NCBI GenBank assembly: GCA_011390385.1
Contig: JAABSN010000193.1
Span: forward strand, 1-6,325
DNA: 6,325 bases
Origin: Thioalkalivibrio nitratireducens
GTDB taxonomy: Bacteria > Pseudomonadota > Gammaproteobacteria > Ectothiorhodospirales > Ectothiorhodospiraceae
Direction: 5' to 3'
Under the pieces are notes generated by a model, which was not told where the DNA came from, ran no database searches, and saw only the letters and a program-made list of their open reading frames with translations. Position numbers and translations under genes: made by a program. Within the stretch, counting starts at the first letter, position 1; the number at the start of each line of letters is the position of its first letter. This document shows positions 1 through 6,325 of the stretch, in pieces.

Positions 1-5
1 ACCGG

Positions 6-644
6 TCACTGTGCATTCGCAGGAGTCAGTTGCCAACGTTCGATGCGCAAACGGAGGCGCATATCCTCGCGACGAAGCTCCACCGAAGCGGGCATCGCCT
101 CAGGGCCCGCATCATCAAAGACGCCATAGGCGATTTCCCATCCATCCTGGATCAGTCTTCGCGGCAGGCCGTCACTGCCAGCACGCAGGTCGAAGGGCAC
201 CCCCGGCCGCGCCATCCCCCGAACCCAGTAGACCAGGCCACTCACGGGGAGGTCGCGCCCCGTCACCAGCCGCGTCAGGGCGTCCGGATCGTCGGCTGCG
301 AAGCGTTCACCCTCGCGAGTCACCAACAGCGCCTGAGCACCCCCGAGAATCAGGCGGCCACCCCCTCGGCCCATCGGGCCCGAAAGGTCAATCACCTGCC
401 GTGTTCCCTCCGTCCGCCAGTTGAGCTGGCCGCTCCAGGTTTCCGCCGGCAACTCAAGCGTCAGGCGCCCAACGAAGCGCCAATGGCTGAAAGAATTCAG
501 TCTGGCCACACGCGCATCGAACGCTGCATCCGCGACCGCCGCATCGTCGGCGATTTCCGGCGACACCGCGCAGCCCGGGAGGCTGATCAGGACAAACGCC
601 AACGCCAACCAGACAACGATGACCGAGGAACGCATGAAGGTCAT
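6..644 (-). CDS. lolB: Outer-membrane lipoprotein LolB, lipoprotein insertase
   Basis: LolB is anchored in the outer membrane, accepts lipoproteins from the periplasmic carrier LolA and inserts them into the inner leaflet. The chosen ATG at 644 gives 212 residues (E. coli LolB has 207). It yields a short n-region, a hydrophobic stretch and the lipobox SLPGC, with the lipidated Cys at residue 25. The +2 residue is Ala, not the inner-membrane retention Asp. The LolB fold follows: NSFSHWRFVGRLTL, then WSGQLNW, then the loop SGPMGRGGG, then LVTGRDLPVSGLVYWVRG, then PASVEL near the C-terminus. The open frame extends back to a TTG at 695, but that would add 17 non-signal-like residues; ATG 635 is another possible start. 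The gene begins 47 nt after the TPR lipoprotein stop, so the two are probably co-transcribed. The stop lies at 6-8, so the gene is complete. Identification rests on the motif pattern and the lipobox and is firm. Confidence 0.93.
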   Translation of the reverse strand: MTFMRSSVIVVWLALAFVLISLPGCAVSPEIADDAAVADAAFDARVARLNSFSHWRFVGRLTLELPAETWSGQLNWRTEGTRQVIDLSGPMGRGGGRLILGGAQALLVTREGERFAADDPDALTRLVTGRDLPVSGLVYWVRGMARPGVPFDLRAGSDGLPRRLIQDGWEIAYGVFDDAGPEAMPASVELRREDMRLRLRIERWQLTPANAQ

Positions 645-691
645 CCGCGCCACCGCACCCGGAATCCGACCGCGGAAACAGCCTGCGGTGT

Positions 692-2425
692 TCAAAATCC
701 AAGCTCGCGCTTCACGCGAAGCAGCCGCTCGTGCTCGGGATCCTGCTGCAACGCCTCTTCGATGACCGCTCGGGACTCTTCCTGGCGGCCCAGTTCCCAG
801 AGCACGACGGCCAGATTGCTGGCGATCTCGCCATCCTGAACCAGCGAATGAGCCCTTTCGAGGTGGATGACCGCCTCGTCGAGACGGCCCAGCCGATACA
901 ACACCCAGCCGTAGCTGTCGACGATCGCTGCATCGTCCGGATTCTGTTCGTAGGCCCGAGTGATCAGATCGTATGCCTCCTCGTAGCGGTCAGTACGATC
1001 GGCCAGCGTATAGCCCAGCGCATTCAGCGCCGAAGCGTTATCCGGGTCCGTTTCCAGGATGGTACGAAAATCGTCCTCCGCCGCAGAAACATCACCCGCA
1101 CGCTCGTGCACCAGGCCGCGCAGATAGAGCAGTTGCTCGGACCGCGGAAACTGTATCAACCCATTGGCCAATCGCTCCAGAGCCTGGTCCAGTTGTTTGC
1201 GTTCGCGCAACAGGTTGGCCTCGCCGAGGTAGGCGCGAAGAGCAACCCCCTCATCCGGGTCTTGCTGCAACCGGTCGTACAACTCCCGCCCCGCGGACAA
1301 TCCATCGAGCTCCGCCGTCAGGCGGGCGACCCGCAACCGCGCGTCATCGGAATGCTCACCACCCTCCACTGCCTGGTAGAATCGCCGCGCGCCATCGAGA
1401 TCACCGGCCTGTTGGTTCAGACGACCGAGGTAATAGTTGGCATCGTCGACACGCAGGCCACCGGTCAGCAGCCGTTGCAGGTATTCCTCGGCGAGATTGA
1501 AGCGGCCTGCCTCCAGACTGAGCAATGCGGTCGTCAGAAGCAGATCCCCGTCTTCCGGCGCAAGGGCGATCAAACGGTCGAATTCCGGACGAACGCGCTC
1601 GAAATCCTCGGCATCGACAAGGGCACGCGCATAGGCAAGGCGGACATCGCGCCGGTCCGGATGCGCATCCACCGCGGCTGCAAGCGCCGCGATCGCGGCA
1701 TCCGGATCTTCGAGTTCGGTCAGGCTGCGCGCAAGGATCAGGCGCAACTGGACGGCATCGGGGAACCGGTCAATTCCCGTCTGGGCGGTATTGCGCGCGC
1801 GGTGGAACTCCTCGAAACGAAGGGCAAGCTCGGCGAGCGCCTGCCAGGCCGCCGGCTGTTCCGCATTGGCGGCGACTAACCGCTCCATGGCGAGCAGCGC
1901 AGTATCCCGATCTTCCGCCTGCACCAATAGCGACGCGGTTACGCGGAAACTTTCCTCGTCATCCGTCTGGTCGACGATGCGTTGCAGCAATTCGAAGGCC
2001 TCACGGTCTTTCCCTTCGTTCACTCTCAGGACAGCCGCAACCTGCATCGCCTCCATGTTGCCGGGCGCGAGCGCGAGCCAACGTTCGGCCGCCCGCAGCG
2101 ACCGCGGACGATCGCGGGCAAACAGGGCCAGGCGGGTTGCCCTCTCCGCGATATCCACATCCGCACTCCGACTGGCTGCATCCAGGTAATACCTGCTCGC
2201 CTGATCGTAGTCACCAGCCTGGGCGGCAAACTCGCCGGCCAGCAGGCTGAACAGCAGATCGGCCTCGGTGTCCTTAACCGCACCGGCATCCGCTATCGAA
2301 AGTATTGGCGGAACATCGATATACTCCGCCCCCGACGCATTAAGGTGGCTTTGCGCGCAGCCGAGCAGGAGCACTGCGGGCAGCGCAGCGGCGAGTACTC
2401 GCGGCATGATCAATGGTTTCCACAT
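692..2425 (-). CDS. TPR-repeat outer-membrane lipoprotein (upstream of lolB)
   Basis: This is a secreted lipoprotein built almost wholly of tetratricopeptide repeats, helical hairpins that act as protein-binding scaffolds. From the ATG at 2425 (577 aa) the signal peptide starts MWKPLIMPRVLAAALPAVL and ends in lipobox LLGC with Cys at residue 23; +2 is Ala, which predicts outer-membrane sorting. TPR-like units run from about residue 60 to the end. The clearest are C-terminal: AEDDFRTILETDPDNASALN, then DSYGWVLYRLGRLDEAVIHL, then NLAVVLWELGRQEESRAVIE. The frame opens earlier at an ATG at 2491 with a GGGGG stretch just upstream, but that would put 44 residues before the Cys, too long for a lipoprotein signal; ATG 2407 (16-residue signal) is also possible. 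TPR lipoproteins of this kind commonly sit beside lolB and opposite hemA in gammaproteobacteria. The partner and function are unknown; a role in envelope assembly is only inferred from the neighbours. Confidence 0.88.
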   Translation of the reverse strand: MWKPLIMPRVLAAALPAVLLLGCAQSHLNASGAEYIDVPPILSIADAGAVKDTEADLLFSLLAGEFAAQAGDYDQASRYYLDAASRSADVDIAERATRLALFARDRPRSLRAAERWLALAPGNMEAMQVAAVLRVNEGKDREAFELLQRIVDQTDDEESFRVTASLLVQAEDRDTALLAMERLVAANAEQPAAWQALAELALRFEEFHRARNTAQTGIDRFPDAVQLRLILARSLTELEDPDAAIAALAAAVDAHPDRRDVRLAYARALVDAEDFERVRPEFDRLIALAPEDGDLLLTTALLSLEAGRFNLAEEYLQRLLTGGLRVDDANYYLGRLNQQAGDLDGARRFYQAVEGGEHSDDARLRVARLTAELDGLSAGRELYDRLQQDPDEGVALRAYLGEANLLRERKQLDQALERLANGLIQFPRSEQLLYLRGLVHERAGDVSAAEDDFRTILETDPDNASALNALGYTLADRTDRYEEAYDLITRAYEQNPDDAAIVDSYGWVLYRLGRLDEAVIHLERAHSLVQDGEIASNLAVVLWELGRQEESRAVIEEALQQDPEHERLLRVKRELGF

Positions 2426-2573
2426 GATATCGCTGGGTTGGACGGATAACGAGTGCAACGGGTTCCAACAGGATTTTGCTGCATCCGCCATCTTGCCCCC
2501 ACTGTATCGAATAGCGCCAAGCAGTACACTACCCTGTCAGTAACCTCAGGTTAACGCGGAAACACCGTACACG
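2426..2573. promoter_or_regulatory. Divergent promoter region, TPR lipoprotein/lolB versus hemA/prfA/prmC
   Basis: This is the only intergenic space between the two divergent transcription units, so both promoters are expected here. Rightward, TACACT at 2525-2530 matches the sigma-70 -10 consensus at four of six positions and would start transcription near 2537, but I see no good -35. Leftward, TACAGT (2506 down to 2501) is a similar four-of-six match, also without a clear -35. If the leftward one is used, the transcript would begin next to the ATG at 2491, which favours the downstream start at 2425. The hemA start has only a weak Shine-Dalgarno (GCGGAA, rather far from the ATG). These are low-confidence hexamer assignments; the location of a divergent promoter region is well supported by gene orientation. 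Confidence 0.6.
2541..2553. repeat. Short perfect dyad TAACCT-C-AGGTTA upstream of hemA
   Basis: Two 6-bp arms, TAACCT and AGGTTA, are exact inverted complements around a single C. The dyad ends 20 bp before the hemA ATG, inside the divergent promoter region, and would fall in the early 5' leader if the -10 at 2525-2530 is used. The position fits an operator for a dimeric repressor, but a one-base spacer is short for most helix-turn-helix dimers and I do not recognise the site. Chance occurrence is possible. Confidence 0.3.
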
Positions 2574-3857
2574 ATGCTGTTCACTCTGGGAATCAATCAC
2601 AAGACAGCCCCGGTCCAGGTCCGCGAACGCCTGGCTGTGAACGATGTGCAGCTGGGCGAGGCGCTGGACTCACTGCATAGCGGAGTGAAGCTTCCCGAAG
2701 CCGCGATTCTGTCCACCTGCAACCGCACCGAGATCTATTTCCGCGAACGCGATCGTGCCGGCGAGGATCGTGTGCTCGACTGGCTCGGTGGATTTCACGG
2801 TATCCGCCGTAACGAGCTCGAGTCCTACCTGTACCGGCATCACGATAACGAGGCGGTACTGCATACCTTGCGCGTCGCCTGTGGCCTGGATTCCATGGTG
2901 CTTGGAGAGCCGCAGATCCTTGGACAGATGAAGAGCGCCTATCAGCACGCGCATGCTGCAGGCACCCTCGGGTTATCTCTGGAACGGCTTTTTCAGCACG
3001 CTTTCGCAACCGCCAAGGATGTCCGCACATCGACGGCTATCGGGGCCAGTGCCGTGTCGGTGGCCTTCGCTGCGGTCTCTCTCGCACGGCAGATTTTCGG
3101 GGATCTGAAGCCTCTGACCGCACTTGTGATCGGGGCGGGCGAGACCATCGAACTGGCGCTGCGTCACCTCGTTGGCCACGGCATCGGGCACGTGATCGTT
3201 GCCAATCGTACCGTTGAGCGGGCACACACCCTGGGTGATCGCTTCCGGGCGGAACCGATTGCCCTCAACGCCCTGCCCGATTATCTGCACCGCGCCGATA
3301 TCGTGATCAGTTCCACCGCGGCACCATTGCCGATCCTTGGCAAGGGCGCAGTGGAACGGGCGATCCGCAAGCGGCGGCACCGGCCGATGTTCATGGTGGA
3401 CATCGCCGTCCCCAGGGACATCGAACCCGAGGTCGGCGATCTCGAGGACATCTACCTGTACACGGTGGATGACCTTCACGAGGTCATCAATGACAACATG
3501 GCTTCCCGCCAGGCAGCGGCGGAGCAGGCTGAACAGATCATTGCCACACGGGCGGACGAATTCATGCGCTGGCTGCGTGCCCGTGACTCGGTCGAGAGTA
3601 TCCGCCAGTTGCGCGAGCAGGCCACGGCCATCCAGCACGAGGCGCTGGCACGGGCCGAGGCCCACCTGCGCGCCGGGCGAACACCGGAGGAAGTCCTGCA
3701 TCAGCTTGCCCATACGCTCACCAACAAGCTGATGCACGCGCCGTGCAAGACGCTGAACACCGCTGCTCATGAGGGCGATACCGAGCTTTTCCGGGCTGCG
3801 CACCGGCTGTTCCTGTTACCTGATGGCCAGGACGGGGAATCCCGGGACGATTCGTGA
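2574..3857 (+). CDS. hemA: Glutamyl-tRNA reductase
   Basis: HemA reduces glutamyl-tRNA(Glu) with NADPH to glutamate-1-semialdehyde, the first committed step of the C5 route to 5-aminolevulinate, heme and other tetrapyrroles, in the cytoplasm. The 427 residues match the family length (E. coli 418). The catalytic domain opens with [16 protein letters not shown] and carries the nucleophile Cys49 in [22 protein letters not shown] spans 104-118. The NADPH-binding Rossmann domain has [10 protein letters not shown] at about 185-194, ANRT at 210-213 and [14 protein letters not shown] at 275-288. The helical dimerisation domain fills the rest, with LTNKLMHAP at 382-390. The ATG at 2574 places the GINHKTAP motif where the family has it. 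Oddity: the position equivalent to E. coli/Salmonella Cys170, linked to bound heme, is Val168. The stop overlaps the prfA start by 4 nt, so this is the first gene of the hemA-prfA-prmC operon. Confidence 0.98.
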   Translation: MLFTLGINHKTAPVQVRERLAVNDVQLGEALDSLHSGVKLPEAAILSTCNRTEIYFRERDRAGEDRVLDWLGGFHGIRRNELESYLYRHHDNEAVLHTLRVACGLDSMVLGEPQILGQMKSAYQHAHAAGTLGLSLERLFQHAFATAKDVRTSTAIGASAVSVAFAAVSLARQIFGDLKPLTALVIGAGETIELALRHLVGHGIGHVIVANRTVERAHTLGDRFRAEPIALNALPDYLHRADIVISSTAAPLPILGKGAVERAIRKRRHRPMFMVDIAVPRDIEPEVGDLEDIYLYTVDDLHEVINDNMASRQAAAEQAEQIIATRADEFMRWLRARDSVESIRQLREQATAIQHEALARAEAHLRAGRTPEEVLHQLAHTLTNKLMHAPCKTLNTAAHEGDTELFRAAHRLFLLPDGQDGESRDDS

Positions 3858-4939
3858 AGGAGTCGTTCCAACGCAAACTGGAGGGCCTATCCGAACGCCA
3901 CACCGAGATCGCCGGCCTCCTCGCCGCACCGGAGATCGCGGCAGACCCGGACCGTTTCCGGCGGCTCTCCGTCGAATACAGCCAGCTCGAACCAGTAGCC
4001 AGCGCGTGGAAATCCTGGGTCGAAAACCAGCGGGAGCTCGATGAGGCACGAAGCATGCTGTCCGATCCAGAACCGGGCGTCCGCGCGATGGCAGAGGATG
4101 AAATCCACCGCTTGCAAGAGGATGGTGAGCGACTCGAGCGCGCTTTGCAGACGCATCTGGTGCCGCAGGACCCGCACGACGAGGCCAACACCTTTCTCGA
4201 AATCCGCGCCGGAACCGGTGGCGACGAGGCCGCGATTTTCGCCGGAGACCTGCTGCGGATGTACACCCGGTATGCCGAGCAACGCAACTGGCAGATGGAG
4301 ATCCTCAGCGCGACCGAGGGCGAACATGGCGGTTACCGGGAAGTGATCGTGCGCGTGGTCGGACACGCAGTGTACTCGCGCCTGAAGTTCGAGTCGGGAG
4401 CGCACCGGGTGCAGCGGGTGCCGGAGACCGAATCGCAGGGCCGCATCCATACCTCGGCAGCCACGGTCGCGATCCTCCCCGAACTCGACGCGGTCGAGAT
4501 GCCGGAGATCAACCCGGCGGACCTGCGCATCGACACCTACCGGGCCAGCGGTGCCGGTGGTCAGCACGTCAACCGCACCGATTCCGCGGTACGCCTGACC
4601 CATCTTCCCACCGGCATGGTGGTGGAATGCCAGGACGAGCGTTCCCAGCACAAGAACAAGGCGCGTGCCATGAACCTTCTGGCGGCACGCCTGTACGAGG
4701 CCGAACGCAGCCGACAGGCCGCCGAACAGAGCGCGGCGCGCAAGAGTCTGGTGGGCAGCGGCGATCGCTCCGAGCGCATTCGCACCTACAATTTCCCGCA
4801 GGGCCGGGTGACCGATCACCGGATCAACCTGACCCTGTACAAGCTCGACGATGTGATGGCGGGCAACCTTGATCCGCTGATCGATCCTCTGACTCATGAA
4901 TACCAGGCCGAGCAACTCGCCGCACTCGCCGTCGACTGA
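3854..4939 (+). CDS. prfA: Peptide chain release factor 1 (RF1)
   Basis: RF1 enters the ribosomal A site at UAA or UAG and triggers hydrolysis of peptidyl-tRNA. At 361 residues it matches the family (E. coli 360). Domains in order: an N-terminal helical domain (about 1-105), the segment [20 protein letters not shown] (114-133), the codon-recognition tripeptide in PxT form (Pro190-Glu191-Thr192, in [10 protein letters not shown]), and the catalytic GGQ at 235-237 within SGAGGQHVN. These are followed by [13 protein letters not shown] and [17 protein letters not shown] near the C-terminus. PxT rather than SPF separates it from RF2. Gln237 is the expected target of PrmC, encoded next. The start is GTG; it overlaps the hemA TGA as GTGA, and GGGA six bases upstream can act as the ribosome-binding site. 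The GTG start and overlap suggest translation partly by termination-reinitiation from hemA. Identification is secure. Confidence 0.98.
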   Translation: MKESFQRKLEGLSERHTEIAGLLAAPEIAADPDRFRRLSVEYSQLEPVASAWKSWVENQRELDEARSMLSDPEPGVRAMAEDEIHRLQEDGERLERALQTHLVPQDPHDEANTFLEIRAGTGGDEAAIFAGDLLRMYTRYAEQRNWQMEILSATEGEHGGYREVIVRVVGHAVYSRLKFESGAHRVQRVPETESQGRIHTSAATVAILPELDAVEMPEINPADLRIDTYRASGAGGQHVNRTDSAVRLTHLPTGMVVECQDERSQHKNKARAMNLLAARLYEAERSRQAAEQSAARKSLVGSGDRSERIRTYNFPQGRVTDHRINLTLYKLDDVMAGNLDPLIDPLTHEYQAEQLAALAVD

Positions 4940-5786
4940 ACCCGCAAATATCGAAAGCCTGCTTGCCGAGGCACGCTGTCGGTTGCGGGCGGCCGGAATC
5001 GAAGCGGCCGGGCTCGAGGCGCGACTGCTGGTCGGGTACCAACTGGACATGGACGCCGCCGGACTGATCGCACATGGCGAAGACGTTCTTTCCGACGCTC
5101 AGATCGATGCTGCCCGATCCCTGATCGCCCAGCGCGTGAGTGGCAGACCCATCGCCTACCTTCTGGGACAACGCGAATTCTGGTCGCTGCCCTTGCGCGT
5201 CGATGAGCGCTGCCTGATCCCCCGTTCCGACACCGAGTTGCTGGTGGAGCATGCCCTGGGCAGGCTGCACGAGGGTCCTGCACGGGTGATCGATCTCGGC
5301 ACCGGATCCGGGGCGATCATCCTGGCCCTGAAGAACGAACAGCCGCAGATCGAGGCATGGGCCAGCGATGCCAGCCCCGGCGCTCTGGCCATCGCCAGCG
5401 CCAACGCCAGGGATCTTCACCTCGACGTGCATTGGCTCCAGGGCCACTGGCTGGATGCCCTGGCTCCCCGGCCTTGCTTCGACATGATCGTCAGCAACCC
5501 ACCGTATGTCGACCCGTCGGACCCGCATCTGCAGCAGGGCGACCTCCGTTTCGAACCGCGTACTGCTCTGGTTGCCGCTGACGGCGGGCTATCGGATCTG
5601 GCAACGATCGTGCGGCAAGCGGGCCAGTGCCTGCGTCCAGGCGGATGGCTGCTGCTTGAACACGGCCACACCCAGGCACCATCGGTCCGCCGACTGCTCG
5701 AAGAACAGGGGTTCGTCGCCATCGCCAGTCACCGAGATTCCGCCGGGCACGAGCGCGTTACCGAAGGGCGACTTCCCGACGAGTGA
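4896..5786 (+). CDS. prmC: Release factor glutamine N5-methyltransferase PrmC
   Basis: PrmC transfers a methyl group from S-adenosylmethionine to the side-chain amide of the GGQ glutamine in RF1 and RF2, raising termination efficiency. From the ATG at 4896 it has 296 residues, against 277 in E. coli. An N-terminal substrate-binding helical domain includes [18 protein letters not shown] (83-100) and [12 protein letters not shown] (107-118). The methyltransferase domain has the SAM-binding DLGTGSGA (133-140), the acidic loop near SDASP, and the NPPY signature (201-204) that contacts the target glutamine. [13 protein letters not shown] (209-221) and the C-terminal ERVTEGR are also family-typical. 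The first 16-18 residues, rich in Ser and Pro, precede the point where homologues begin and come from a 44-nt overlap with prfA. I see no good ribosome-binding site and no other ATG, GTG or TTG close enough, so coupling to prfA translation is likely. The product acts on its neighbour RF1. Confidence 0.96.
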   Translation: MNTRPSNSPHSPSTEPANIESLLAEARCRLRAAGIEAAGLEARLLVGYQLDMDAAGLIAHGEDVLSDAQIDAARSLIAQRVSGRPIAYLLGQREFWSLPLRVDERCLIPRSDTELLVEHALGRLHEGPARVIDLGTGSGAIILALKNEQPQIEAWASDASPGALAIASANARDLHLDVHWLQGHWLDALAPRPCFDMIVSNPPYVDPSDPHLQQGDLRFEPRTALVAADGGLSDLATIVRQAGQCLRPGGWLLLEHGHTQAPSVRRLLEEQGFVAIASHRDSAGHERVTEGRLPDE

Positions 5787-6106
5787 AAATCCGACGCAAT
5801 CCTGTTTTCCGGCAATCGCCTTGGCGGCCAAGATCTCTCAGCCCCAATGAACCCACTTCGCAAATCAGAAACTGGTGGTCAAAACGATCGTCGTTCGGCA
5901 CCAACGAGTGGCGGTTCCTGAGATGGGGACGCCAGTGACCGCGCCTGACAGATAAGGACGGGGAAATCCGGTCGGAAAATCCGTCAAACCGACGATTACA
6001 GCCACCGGAAACGTCAGCCGCGTGTACCCGAATGCGCGGCTCCGGACGGGTGCCAGATACTCTCTGGTCCATCCGAGCAAGGGACACCAACTGTGACAGG
6101 TACCGG

Positions 6107-6132
6107 CCCTTATGGAAAGCTTTCCATAAGGG
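6107..6132. repeat. Perfect 26-bp palindrome
   Basis: The 13-base half CCCTTATGGAAAG is followed immediately by its exact reverse complement CTTTCCATAAGGG, with an AAGCTT centre and no spacer. Beyond the perfect core, pairing continues outward through one G-T wobble and two Watson-Crick pairs (6104-6106 with 6133-6135). As RNA it could form a stem of about 11 to 14 pairs around a small AGCT-type loop on either strand. No T-run follows on either side, so a standard intrinsic terminator is unlikely. It could be two abutting terminal inverted repeats, a transposon-end hairpin, or a site for a symmetric DNA-binding protein. I do not recognise it as the end of a named insertion sequence. Confidence 0.9.
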
Positions 6133-6144
6133 TCGACTGCCGTC

Positions 6145-6324
6145 TCATCGCCACGTCAAGTGTCGAAGACGGCCCACGGCAATTCTTCCTGAATACTTCA
6201 CCAACGACGGCCCATGGCAGATGTGCACGTCGGTCTTCAATCCAGCCCGGCTGACAGCCAGAACCTCGATGATCGGACAGGCCGTCCCACCGTGACCTAG
6301 CGACCAAAGTCGTCGCCTTGCTTC
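6145..6324 (-). other. Open frame entering from the right edge, 59 codons, uncertain
   Basis: On the reverse strand a frame is open from the window edge to a TGA at 6145-6147, coding 59 residues with stretches such as GHGGTACPIIEVLAVSRAGL and VHICHGPSLVKYSGRIAVG. It has no recognisable domain. Its C-terminal end would fall within the repeat segment and 12 bp from the palindrome. It could be the tail of a gene to the right, a decayed transposase end, or a chance frame. I have only a vague, unverified impression that peptides like this recur as spurious frames over intergenic repeats in gammaproteobacteria. The opposite strand is also open across most of this stretch, which argues for chance. 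Confidence 0.12.
6165..6238. repeat. Imperfect direct repeat with nested pairable arms
   Basis: ACGGCCCACGGCA (6169-6181) recurs as ACGGCCCATGGCA (6207-6219), 12 of 13 bases identical, with start points 38 bp apart. The segment is also bounded by complementary arms: GAAGAC (6165-6170) can pair with GTCTTC (6233-6238), and CGACG (6205-6209) with the adjacent CGTCG (6228-6232). A small ATTC/GAAT hairpin (6182-6194) fits in the intervening loop. This gives a plausible multi-stem fold or a tandem-duplicated repeat unit. It starts only about 30 bp from the 26-bp palindrome and may belong to the same element. The function is unknown and the fold was judged by eye only. Confidence 0.45.
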
Positions 6325-6325
6325 T

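Larger units (their letters stand above)
5787..6325. other. Gene-poor intergenic region with palindrome and repeat structure
   Basis: No frame here gives a protein I recognise. The frames that stay open for 60-110 codons lack lipoprotein, membrane or enzyme motifs and look like shadows of GC-rich DNA. Just after prmC, CTTGG-CGG-CCAAG (5820-5832) is a small hairpin, but no T-run follows, so it is not a convincing terminator. Reading right, the stretch holds short weak inverted repeats (5971-5993, 6053-6067), then a perfect 26-bp palindrome and a segment with a direct repeat and pairable arms. Base composition looks less GC-biased than in the genes, judged by eye. It may be a decayed mobile element or an intergenic repeat; the right boundary is outside the window. 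Confidence 0.5.

Noticed and set aside
731..1879. Forward 382-codon open frame opposite the TPR lipoprotein
   Set aside because: Antisense shadow of a repeat-rich GC-biased gene; no motifs, while the reverse frame has a lipobox and TPR pattern.
3887..5050. Reverse 387-codon open frame opposite prfA and prmC
   Set aside because: Antisense to two secure conserved genes and without any recognisable motif.
5820..5832. CTTGG-CGG-CCAAG hairpin as the operon terminator
   Set aside because: The stem is only five pairs and is followed by ATCTCTC rather than a T-run, so an intrinsic terminator is not supported.
5971..5993. GTCGG...CCGAC inverted repeat
   Set aside because: Five-base arms around a 13-base loop, competing with an overlapping CGGA/TCCG hairpin; within chance expectation in GC-rich DNA.
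6053..6067. CCAGA-TACTC-TCTGG hairpin
   Set aside because: Short stem with no extension and no associated feature.
5758..6090. Reverse-strand 110-codon open frame overlapping the end of prmC
   Set aside because: Overlaps a secure gene, is rich in Arg with no recognisable motif, and another reverse frame is open over the same stretch.
6032..6295. Forward 87-codon open frame across the palindrome
   Set aside because: It reads straight through the palindrome and repeat segment, shows no domain, and its composition is not protein-like.
5787..6325. CRISPR array, tRNA or group II intron in the tail region
   Set aside because: No regularly spaced repeats, no cloverleaf or CCA-type end, and no domain V-like motif found by eye on either strand.

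Overview
The window looks like a piece of a high-GC gammaproteobacterial chromosome. The evidence is the gene order and the strong resemblance of HemA, RF1 and PrmC to their E. coli counterparts, as remembered. Halophilic or sulfur-oxidising lineages such as Chromatiales/Ectothiorhodospiraceae are possible, but that placement is a guess. Everything up to about position 5790 is a conserved housekeeping cluster with five intact genes.

Layout: two genes run leftward, a TPR-repeat outer-membrane lipoprotein (692-2425) followed by lolB (6-644), the outer-membrane acceptor of the Lol lipoprotein pathway. Three genes run rightward from a shared divergent intergenic region (2426-2573): hemA (glutamyl-tRNA reductase), prfA (peptide chain release factor 1) and prmC (the methyltransferase that modifies the GGQ glutamine of release factors). 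hemA and prfA overlap by 4 nt (GTGA) and prfA and prmC by 44 nt, so they almost certainly form one operon with coupled translation. In many gammaproteobacteria ispE follows lolB; it would lie just beyond the left edge.

How the genes work together: HemA converts Glu-tRNA(Glu) to glutamate-1-semialdehyde, the first committed step of C5-pathway tetrapyrrole synthesis. RF1 terminates translation at UAA/UAG, and PrmC methylates Gln237 of this RF1. On the other strand, LolB receives lipoproteins from LolA and inserts them into the outer membrane. The TPR protein has its own lipobox and is probably itself a Lol client.

The last 539 bases (5787-6325) contain no gene I can support. They hold the only unexplained structure in the window: a perfect 26-bp palindrome (6107-6132), and next to it a segment with an imperfect 13-bp direct repeat and complementary arms (6165-6238). 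This looks like part of an intergenic repeat or mobile-element remnant that continues past the right edge. I see no clear novel multi-gene system here; the palindrome region is the best candidate for something undescribed.
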